A stretch of 64,000 bases of DNA from Otatea glauca (taxonomy: Eukaryota; Streptophyta; Magnoliopsida; Poales; Poaceae). The stretch spans positions 1 to 64,000 of the forward strand of contig JAYEVK010000379.1 of NCBI GenBank assembly GCA_036346275.1, written 5' to 3'. Below the pieces are notes generated by a model. That model was not told where the DNA came from and did no database searches. It worked only from the letters and a program-made list of their open reading frames with translations. The position numbers were made by a program, and so were the translations under genes. This document shows positions 55,759 to 64,000 of this stretch, in pieces; position 1 is the stretch's first letter, and each line of letters opens with the position of its first letter.

Positions 55759-57865
55759 TCATGATATTGCCCTTGACATAACCCATTTGCATTTGTGCAA
55801 CACAAGTAACATTATCTTCATAGATAACTGTAGAGGTATCAACAGTGTTAATGCCACATAGCTTATGGATATGGCTAATCACACGTCTTAGCCAAATACA
55901 TTTACGTTAGGCTTCATATAGTGTTATAATCGCTGAGTGGTTGGTAGAGGTAGCTATCAAAGTCTACTTAAATGACCGCTAAGAAATGGTTATATAATCG
56001 TAGAGAAACACAAACCCAGTCTGAGATTTGGTATTGTGGTGATTAGACAGATAGCCAGCTTCCGTATATCCCACCATGATTAAGTTTTGATCATTCCGTT
56101 AAAATAAGCCAAGATCTTATGTACCTTGAAGATATCTAAGTAGAGCCTTGATACCAGCCTAATGACTTATAGTTGGAGCTGCATTGTTTCTAACTAGTAA
56201 ATTTACTACGAATGCAATATCAGGTCTAGTGCAATTTGCAAGACACATAAGTACTCCTATAACGCTTAACTTTGGAATTTCAGGTCCTAAGACTTCCTTA
56301 TTTTCCATCCTTGGTCTAAATGGCTCTTTATCCGCATCATGGGATCTGACTACCATAGGGCCTTTAAAGGATGAGACTTATCCATATTGAATTTTTCTAA
56401 CATCTTCCTGGTATTGGTTGACTGATGTACAAAAATCCCTTTAGGGAAATGCTCTAGCTGCAGGCTTAACCAATATTTAGGTTTTGCCCAAATCTTTCGT
56501 CTCAAACTCCATCATAAGGTAAGAACTTACTTACTTTATGTTCATTGTGGTTCCGATGATATTAAGATCATTAACATAAACTGAGATGATACAGAATCCA
56601 TTCTAAGACTTCTTTATAAACACAGAGATAATCATCATTATTAGAGTAACCCTTCTTCAAGAGGAACTCACTAAGTCAGTTGTATTACATTCTCCCCGAC
56701 TGTTTTAACTCATACAACGATCTTTGTAGCTTGACGCTATACATGCCACGATTTTTTATTAGGATTCCAAATTTTGGCTTCGTCAAGACTCTCATATAAA
56801 TATTTGTATCTAGTGACTCACATAAATATGCGGTCACTACATCCATCAACTGCATTGATAAGTTCATGCTAGTTGACATTGATATCAAATGGAATACCCT
56901 AGCTCGTTTATGTGAAGGCCCATGTAGCCTATATGGAGTGGTGGTGGGATTAGTCCTACATTGCTTACATAAAAGTAAGTTGTAGTAGTACATAATGCAT
57001 GTTGGGTCCAAATATAACACCTTTGGGTTAACCCTTTTCATGAAACAAGGACAAAATGTAAGCGGGGTGTTATACATGCGTGGGCCCACGTCACGGTGGG
57101 CTGGGCCTTGAGCGAGTTTGGGCCAGGGTGTTACAGATGAAATCAGAGTATCAGCCTTCATTGCACGGGTGCATGTGGGATAGGGGCGAGGTCATTTGGC
57201 ATATGGCACGTGTGGGCCCGGAGTGGCCACACGGCATAGCATATGCGCCTGCATTGGACGCACGGACATGTACCGTGGGGTGGTTTTGGGTATTTACAGC
57301 GTATGTAGTGTGCTGCTGAGGGCGTTAGCCCTTAAGCGGGATAAGTGTAATACCCTGGCCTGTTAATATGAAGGACCTTGTGGCCCATGTGGAGTATTGG
57401 TGGGATTAGTCTCACATTGTTTGCATAAAGTGAGTTGTAGTAGTATATAATGCATGTTGGGTTCAAACATAGCACCTCCGAGTTAACCCTTTTACATGAA
57501 GTGAGTACGAAAGTGTAAGTAGGGTACTATGTGTGCTCAGGTCAACTCCATGGGTGGGTTGGGTATTGTGCGAAATTTGGGTCAGAGTGTTACATCAAAT
57601 ATCGGAACGTTGTACCACTCATTACTGGAGAGTAGGTTTCATCGTAATCAATGTCGGGTCTATGCGTGAACCATTATGTTACAAGCCCCGCTTTGTATCT
57701 CACCACCTTGTTGTTCTTATTTCTCTTTCGGATGAAAACCCTTTTGGAACCTACAAGGAACACTCTAGGATATGTTTGGTCAATGAGACCGAATACTTTC
57801 CTTTTGTTAAGCAAATGCAATCCTACCTCAATTGCTTCTTTCTATTTGACCCAATCTAGGCATTT
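55759..57865 (-). pseudogene. Copia reverse transcriptase and RNase H, split by a TRIM
   Basis: From right to left the minus strand gives KRKVFGLIDQTYPRVFLVG, RKRNKNNKVVRYKAGLV, a stop, then HRPDIDYDETYS, the start of a copia RT. The TRIM follows, then MDVVTAYLCESLDTNIYM and YSVKLQRSLYELKQSGRM. Near 56560-56590 is the catalytic box GFCIISVYVNDLNIIGT, where the first of the two Asp residues is Asn (codon at 56570-56572). RNase H begins with LSVIGVLMCLANCTRPDIAF at about 56240. Stops and the lost Asp make it inactive. Confidence 0.8.
56890..57594 (+). mobile_element. TRIM (miniature LTR retrotransposon), 705 bp, TSD TCAAA
   Basis: Two direct LTRs, 56890-57135 and 57346-57594, start TG(G/T)AATACCCT and end TGTTACA. 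They share more than 80% by eye. A primer-site-like TGAAATCAGAGT follows the left LTR (57138-57149), 9 of 12 bases like the initiator tRNA-Met site. A purine tract (aagcgggataag, 57334-57345) precedes the right LTR. The 5-bp tcaaa flanks both ends (56885-56889 and 57595-57599). The 210-bp centre has no coding capacity. Confidence 0.93.
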
Positions 57866-58105
57866 ATAGTACTCTGCCATGGACTTTGGTTCTAGATCTA
57901 GATAAAAAAAATTTAGCAATTTTTAAGGCAAAATATATGTTGAAAATTGTAGTATTTCTTTTATACAACTCTCTTGAATCCACATAATTTGTGGATATTT
58001 CTTCAATAATTTCTTCTAGCTCCTCGTGATTTCCCACAATGATGGAGTCTGGGTGTTCCAATCTCTCATCTTTAGATTATGCGCGCAAATATTTGCTATG
58101 GTTAC
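57866..58105 (-). pseudogene. Copia pol linker upstream of RT
   Basis: The minus strand reads IIVGNHEELEEIIEEISTNY then VDSRELYKRNTTIFNIYFA, a segment that stands between integrase and RT in many grass copia polyproteins. It is cut at 58106 by TE9. Confidence 0.65.
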
Positions 58106-59008
58106 TGTCGGCGTTTTCGAGCGCCGACAAGTAAATTTGTAAGTCTAAGGGGTCGCGCGTTCCACTCCCTGAATGGTTAGACTCGTGAGTCCAAGATGTA
58201 TCTTGGTTGGTGAAAGTCCCTACTCGATTCGGATGGCGATGTGTATTGCTTTTGCCCTATGTTTCTGAGCGAGGCCCTAAATGACTTAGTCTCCTCATGT
58301 TCTTATGTGTTCCTCTCCCCCTGAATTGTTTAGTCCTGCCTCCTTTTATACAGAAGGAAGGGGCAAGTTACATCGAGAGTCGGGGGTAGGCGAGTGACCT
58401 ATGTTAGGAGCTCCGGTCCTTCGCCCTGTGGGTGAGTCGCCACCCGTCTTGCCCATGTTGGGTCGGTAGCCTTGGTGGTCGGGAGGTTAGGTATTCCCGG
58501 AAATAGCGTACTTGCCCTCTGTGATCCTTACGAATCGGCGTTGCGGTGCGTGGCGTTAGCGCTGTCTCGGAGGGAGGCGTGCGTTAAATCTTGTCTGCGG
58601 CCCGGTTGATGAAATTTGGAAGCTTTGTCTTGGTGATCACGGACCTTCTTGGGAAGGAGCCACCGCCCTTGTATAGTCACTCCGATTGACCTCGTTCGTA
58701 GGAGTGCGTGGCGGTAGGTGATGAGGGCGACGACACGCGGCCCTCGGCGTTAAATCACCTTGGTTCGGTCCGAGTCGGAGATCCGCTCTGCCAAGAAGTC
58801 GGGGCTATTGTCCGGTCGGTCGGGAGATCCCGCTCCGCCAAGAAGTCGGGGCGCTGTCCGTCGGATTCGCTTCCTGGCCGGTCGAGCGGATGTCTTGTGT
58901 GGTCTCGCAGCGATTCGGTCGGTGGCGGGCGGCGCGGCTGTTAGGTGGAGATATGCTTGAGGCGGCTCGTCGCCGGGCGTTAGGGTACCCTGTTATTAGT
59001 ATTCGTCG
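58106..59008 (-). repeat. TE9 3' LTR (left LTR)
   Basis: Length is about 903 bp, starting TGTCGGCG and ending attcgtcg, where TE1 has attcgtca. The minus-strand TATA box is at 58342-58350. Confidence 0.85.
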
Positions 59009-59905
59009 GTAGCCCGAACTCCGGCGATTTCGGCCAGTTCGGTTGGGGTTGAACTTGGATGAGTGGTGGCGAGCACGGTCGGTCGGTCGCCGATCCGGTT
59101 AGCGATTCCGTCGGTGTGCCTCGATGGATCAGCGGCTGCCCACGAGTTTGGCGGGGCATTTGAACCGCCGGAGGCTTTTACTCGCCTCGTTGCGCATGCG
59201 AGTATAGTTTGGCGCGCCCGCTTTGCTCGTCTTCTTAGCGCCGGGTTACGGTGAAGGATGCTTCGCTTTCGCGCGCATTTACTTTGAGCCTTCGGCCTCC
59301 TTCGTCCGGGTATATATATATATGCGTTGTAGCTTGCTTGAAGGATAACCCTTTAGGCGAGAGTTCTTTCTTGCTCATTCAAATGGCTTGAGACACCTCT
59401 AGTCTTTAGCTTTGGCGATGACATCGCGGTGGAAGAAGAAGATCCTCTGGCGAGCTTTGGGTGAGTTCGACCGGCGATGGCGAGCTTAGGAGGAGGAAGC
59501 TGCGGCCGTGATCTTTGCCACGTTGGCCTATTGCTCGAGGCCGTCCGAGGCTCGAGGTGGTAAGGGGCCTTACGGAGGCGATGGCGCAAGGGCGCCGGCC
59601 GTGAGTTAGTGCGGCCGCGTCGATGTCGTGAGCAGCGGCGGAGGCATCGGCGTGTCGCCAGCGGCGCGGCGGCTGTCCGTCGACGAGCAAGGGCCTACAA
59701 AGATGCCGTCGGTGCCACCGAAGCGCCGCGGATGTTTGATAGGTTCTAGGTGTGGGTAAAGTCTGCCGCGGTGCGGCGTGGCCACTCTTGTGTCTGTCGA
59801 GTGCTTGTGTGTAAAGTCGTGTAAAGTCGAGCTTTGTTGGCCTATAATGAAATCTTCTTTTTCTTTATGAAAATGTCTTCACGATGAGTTTGCTTTAATT
59901 TTAAT
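59009..59905 (+). other. TE9 short plus-strand unit
   Basis: It corresponds to 3354-4235 of TE1, with the TATA run at 59311-59322, ATG at 59418 (MTSRWKKKILWRALGEF, then a stop after about 23 codons) and the AT-rich tail near 59845-59875. The TATA and ATG context are kept, while the ORF length is not. Confidence 0.4.
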
Positions 59906-59919
59906 CGTCGTGGATAGAC

Positions 59920-61055
59920 CGGGCCTTGATCGGCAGGAACAAACACGAGAGTGCTCATTTAACGTCGTAGCTAGACAGTGCCTTGGTCGGCAGGGACGAC
60001 CCAATGCCTCTGTGAGGTTCGGGTGTCCGAGTGCCTTGGTCGGTAGGACGACTGGATACCTCTGTGAGGTTCGGGTGTCCGAGTGCCTTGGTCGGCAGGA
60101 CGACCGGATACCTCTGTGAGGTTCGGGTGTCCGAATGCCTTGGTCGGCAGGACGACCGAATGCCTCTGTGAGGTTGGTGTCGAGTGCTCGTTTAACGTCG
60201 TAGCTAGGCGGTGCCTTGGTGGCGAGGACGGCCGGATGCCTCTGTGAGGTTCGGTGTCCGAGTGCCTTGGTCGGCGGGACGGCCGGATACCTCTGTGAGG
60301 TTGGTGTCCGAGTGCCTTGGTCGGCGGGACGGCCGGATACCTCTGTGAGGTTCGGTGTCCATTCGCTATGATCGGCGGGAGACGGCCGGATGCCTCTGTG
60401 AGGTTCGGTGTCCGCGCCTTGATCGGCGAGGACGGCCGGATACCTCTGTGAGGTTCGGGTGTCGAGTGCTCGTTTAACGTCGTAGCTAGACGGTGCCTTG
60501 GTGGCGAGGGCGGCGAGGATGCCTCTGTGAGGTTCGGGTGTCCGAGTGCCTTGGTCGGCGGGGCGGCCGGATGCCTCTGTGAGGTTCGGTGTCCGATCGC
60601 CTTGATCGGCGAGGGCGGCCGGATACCTCTGTGAGGTTGGTGTCGAGTGCTCGTTTAACGTCGTAGCTAAACGGTGCCTTGGTGGCGGGACGGCCGGATG
60701 CCTCTATGAGGTTGGTGTCGAGTGCCTTGGTGGCGGGACGGCCGGATGCCTCTGTGAGGTTGGTGTCCGCGCCTTGATCGGCAGGGACGACCGGATACCT
60801 CTATGAGGTTCGGGTGTCCGAGTGCTCGTTTAACGTCGTAGCTAGACAGTGCCCTTGTCGGCAGGGACGACCGGATGCCTCTGTGAGGTTTGGGTGTCCG
60901 ACTGCCATGATCGGCAGGACGACCGGATGCCTCTGTGAGGTTGGGTGTCCGACTGCCTTGATCGGCAGGGACGACCGGATACCTCTGTGAGGTTCGGGTG
61001 TCCGACTGCCTTGGTCGGCAGGGACGACCGGATACCTCTGAGAGGTTCGGGTGTC
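59920..61055 (+). repeat. TE9 tandem array of the 50-bp unit, about 19 copies
   Basis: It has the same unit as in TE1, but most copies here carry ctctgtgaggttcg and cggatacc variants, so the two arrays evolved separately. Spacer segments with cgtttaacgtcgtagctag break it at irregular intervals. Confidence 0.92.
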
Positions 61056-61180
61056 CGAGTGCTCGTTTAACGTCGTAGCTGGACGCGAGTGCTCGTTTAC
61101 CGTCGTAGCTGGACGCGAGTGCTCGTTTACCGTCGTAGCTGGACGCGAGTGCTCGTTTACCGTCGTAGCTGGACGCGGGG
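61056..61180 (+). repeat. TE9 30-bp sub-array
   Basis: Three identical 30-bp units (61081-61170) and partial neighbours contain gtgctcgtttaccgtcgtag. The identity points to very recent amplification. From 61181 to 62075 no gene is recognised; this is the leader region of the antisense gene. Confidence 0.88.
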
Positions 61181-62075
61181 CATCCTTCCCGAGTCCTCGT
61201 CGGGCGAGGGTAACTGCGAGAAGAATGACCACCGTCTATCCCACATGTATACCCCATCCGCAGGTGTGGGACACGGAGGAGTGGCGGCGACGTTTACTGC
61301 GTTGGTTTGAGCGCCGTGCTCGTGGAGCCAATAGCGGGTAGTCGAGTGGGTCTGGGAGGTCCGCCCAAGGGGACCCTTAGGCGGCGGTCCCGAGTAGGGT
61401 GTCTGGCCTGCGTGGGGCGACCCATAAAAACCTTCTCTACTCAATCCGTATGGACCACAGGTGCGTCAGCCAACCCGAGCACGGTGGTGTCGCTCATTGA
61501 TGAGCTCGGGAGAGTGTGAAGTATGGTCTCGGACGCAGTAGAGGTGATTAGGCCATCACCGACCTAGCAGAGGCCCACCGTGGGGCTCACCTCATACTGC
61601 CCCTTGCTCAAGTTTTCTTTGGGCGGCCTTATACCCATCTGGTGGGGTAGGCCTTTTGAACCTGACTCCTCATTGGGCCCACAGTGCAAGCCACAAAGCT
61701 TTACTGTCTTGGGGCGCTGCCCGATGGGCTTCTCGCGCACCTCGAACAACGCTCCGGCCTAAAAGCGGAGACCAGAGGTTCACGGGACACGTTGTTCGGC
61801 GGCGTCTTTATGGCCCTTGTCGCTGACATAGCGAGGATTAAAAGCGGAGTGGTATTAGGCCCAGGAGTTACGGCTGGCGCAATAAGCGAGGTGGGCGACG
61901 ACGCTTGAGGGGTGCTGCTTGGCGGCGTTTGCTTGTCCTCTATCATCGCCCGTTGGGGTGCTCGGATAGTCACGCTTCCTTGCCTTCTTTGTCTGTCTGA
62001 AACAAGAAAAGCACCAGAGAGCCAAGGAAAAAAACTGACCTTTCTTTCTCACCTTCGATCGCCTCCTCTGTGAAG

Positions 62076-64000
62076 ATGTCGTGGCGGAGTGCTCCGTGCA
62101 AAACGGCCGGCTTCGGCTTAGTGAAGAAGGGCTTCCTCATGCCTTGAGGACCTTTACGGTGGAGGTGCCGGCCAGGGCCGTCACCCAGCGCCGCGAAGCG
62201 GCAGTCGTGGTGCCCGCCTCGTTCTTCAGCGGCTTTGGCTGCCATTGCACCCGTTCGATCGAGGGCTCTTTGTCTCACTACAAGGTGGAGTGCACCATCT
62301 CAGCCCCAATGGGGTCCTCCACATCGCCATCTTCATCCGCATTTGTCGCGAGAGCCTTCTGAGGATCGAGCGCGGCTGGGCGTTGTGGAGGCACTTCTTC
62401 GAGCAAGGCTGCGGAAAGGCAGGCCGTCGGACGCCGTGGCGCCACAGGTGGCTGGCCCTCGGCTTCGCCCGGTCGAACCGCGGAGTACTGGAGGTAAAGC
62501 GCCCTCGTCCGGCAAGGGTGGCGTTACGAATGGCTCTACGTTCAAAGCGTCGGCAATGGCGCGCCCTCGTTTCACCGCGAGCTTCCCATGGCGGAGGCGG
62601 TGGGCTGGGCGCCAAAAGAGGGAGAAGAACAAGTGGCCCGATCGTGGAGCGGTCGGGGCTCAAAGGAGGCGGGGCTCACCGGGGCGTTGTTGTCGCGCGC
62701 CTTTATGGGGATCGCGTACAACCCCTGTGCCTGAGCCGCACCCCTTGTTCGGTATCTTGGGGCCGTCCAAGCCGGCGAGGATAAGCGAACTGGTGGCAGC
62801 GTCGAGGTGGAGGCCGGGTGGCCACGGAGCCATTCTCGGCAACTTTCCATAAATCTGGTAAGTTGGTGAAATTCCTCTACCTTCTCTTTTCTTTGTCCTT
62901 AGCACTTGGTCCGTGGCATTCCTGCATCCTCTTAGGGGCTCACGGGGATGTCTTCGGGAGCCGCTCGGGATAAGGAGGCGCGGGCGGCCGCCGGCGAGCA
63001 GCGGTGACTCCTCCCGCAAGAAGCGGAAGGAGGAAAGGAGGAAGAAGAAGCATAACGAGCGCAGCGGCCTTGCGAGGAGGTGTCGGAGACGCGGCGTGGG
63101 GACAACCTCCAGCGGCAGTGGCGGGGCGCCTCGGCCATCCCTATGGTGGGTTTTTCTACGATCCGCCGTGGCGGTGGCCGGCGTGGACCCGGCGGCGGCA
63201 CCACGGGCCCGTGGCGCGGATCCCGAGGCGAGGTGATCTTGCGCTCGCTGATCGTCGCGGCGCCTCGGTGGAGGTGGCCGAGGCGACCGGTAGACTGCCC
63301 CTTGGCGGGGGCGGCAAAAGAGCGCGCGTGCCGCGTACCGCTTCGGCCTTGTAAGTGTTTCTTTTATTGGAGCATTTCTTTTTGGCAAAGCGCGGCGACT
63401 CTTGAATCTTTGCAGCGTCGGCGCGCTCTGCGCGGGTGACCGTGGGGCGTCTTGCGTCCGCTCATAATAATGCCGGTGATTCGTCGACTCCGTCGGGTCG
63501 GTGGCGGTCGTGATGTCGGCGTTGGGCGCGATGCGCCGAGGGCGAGGCCTCACCCGGTCGTGGCGAAGAAGAACTTCCGCCGCCTCGGCGAGACCCCACC
63601 GGACGGCGTGATCGTCCTTCCGGAGGATGAGGCAGCGGTGCCGCCCCGATCGCGCCCGGTCGTGGCGGAGCCGGCGGCGAGGTGCTCGACCCCTTGTCCC
63701 GAGGAGGTGCCGGCCGATGCTCCTCAGTGCGGTCGCCGAGGGTTTCGAAGGTTGACCTCATCACCCTTGCCCATGGTGCTTTGGGCAGGCGGCGTCCGCC
63801 GCCCGACGGCGGCGGCGTGCCGCCGGTGTAATCCGGTCGGGCGTCATGGGTCGAGCGGAGGAAGCGAGTGGGCGCCCGCCGCGCGCTACTGGGCCAGGCC
63901 GGCCGAGATAGGCGGATCCGTAAAGTGTCGCTCTTGCTCGGAGTCTTCCACCGGTATTTGGGCATGATGGTCGAAGTCGGCCGATCGCCCGGTAGGTCGG
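62076..64000 (+). pseudogene. TE9 antisense gene, partial
   Basis: The start ATGTCGTGG and the following KTAGFGLVKKGFLMP-like segment match TE1. The Transposase_28-like core appears as VVPASFFSGFGCHCTRSIEG, then LSHYKVECTIS and NGVLHIAIF, in different frames. An intron donor stands at 63352 (gtaagtg). The acidic/Pro-rich exon starts near 63560 with KKNFRRLGETPPDGVIV. It is cut at the window end. Frameshifts are frequent. Confidence 0.5.

Larger units (their letters stand above)
47754..58105 (-). mobile_element. Ty1-copia retrotransposon (minus strand) hosting nested elements
   Basis: The left end (47754) is the end of a 3' LTR, preceded in element direction by RNase H (48200-48411 plus 55759-56380), reverse transcriptase (56390-57865) and the start of the RT-proximal region up to 58105. 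CACTA-2 splits RNase H and a TRIM splits RT. On the right, TE9 interrupts it at 58106, so gag, integrase and the 5' LTR are not in the window. Stops and substitutions show that it is inactive. Confidence 0.8.
58106..64000 (-). mobile_element. TE9: second copy of the TE1 gypsy family, cut by the window end
   Basis: From 58106 the sequence is collinear with TE1 from 2426: LTR, short plus-strand unit, tandem array, and the antisense gene to at least its middle exon. It has the same orientation as TE1. The pol and gag part and the 5' LTR lie beyond the window, so the target duplication cannot be tested; the left flank is gttac. It carries many indels relative to TE1. Confidence 0.88.

Noticed and set aside
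60667..61257. Long repetitive minus-strand frames in TE9
   Set aside because: Same reason as in TE1: a by-product of the tandem array.
1..64000. tRNA, rRNA and bacterial-type features (operons, Shine-Dalgarno sites, rho-independent terminators)
   Set aside because: None were seen on reading. The sequence is clearly plant nuclear DNA; a tRNA scan was not possible here and could still reveal a tRNA-derived SINE.

Overview
This window looks like transposon-dense intergenic DNA from a large plant genome, most likely a grass (Poaceae). The reasons are the element families seen: a Tat-lineage Ty3/gypsy element with an antisense gene, SIRE/Opie-like copia LTRs, and CACTA elements with TCACAGACGGTT subterminal repeats and a Ulp1-type protease gene. 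The genes that look intact have plant-type introns. No species can be named from the sequence alone.

Layout. 1-2425: decayed DNA with a response-regulator-like exon remnant and the Ulp1-protease end of a CACTA element. 2426-17513: a Tat-lineage gypsy element (TE1) with sense gag-pol on the minus strand, a plus-strand antisense gene, and a 28-copy array of a 50-bp unit. 17514-26354: a gag-only gypsy element with 4.1-kb LTRs (TE2), abutting TE1 in an apparent recombinant junction. 26355-27874: 3' end of a SIRE-like copia element. 27875-34400: a gene island holding a two-exon Myb/SANT-like gene (28488-29471), a hairpin cluster, a seven-exon alpha/beta-hydrolase gene (31032-33492) and a possible truncated first exon. 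34770-37032: LTR-retrotransposon remnants. 38074-43206: CACTA-1, truncated on the right. 43262-43930: a small hAT element with an 8-bp target duplication. 45269-47536: a two-exon gene (minus strand) for a 143-residue membrane-anchored protein with a GC-AG intron. 47754-58105: a copia element on the minus strand. It contains CACTA-2 (48412-55758, TSD TCA) and a TRIM (56890-57594, TSD TCAAA); CACTA-2 itself contains a solo LTR (53119-54794, TSD ACGCT). 58106-64000: a second copy of the TE1 family (TE9) in the same orientation, cut by the window end.

Reading of the whole. Three genes look intact: the Myb/SANT-like gene, the hydrolase and the 143-residue protein. All gag-pol and transposase genes are broken by stops, frameshifts or deletions. 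The target-site duplications give a clear nesting order around 47.7-58.1 kb: copia first, then CACTA-2 and the TRIM into it, then a SIRE/Opie-like element (now a solo LTR) into CACTA-2. TE1 and TE9 share an unusual layout that is the most interesting system here. Between pol and the 3' LTR each has two plus-strand units, a short TATA-driven unit and a long gene with a Transposase_28-like domain and coiled coil, separated by the tandem array. Many 1-3 nt indels in the GC-rich parts of TE1 and TE9 may partly be sequencing error.
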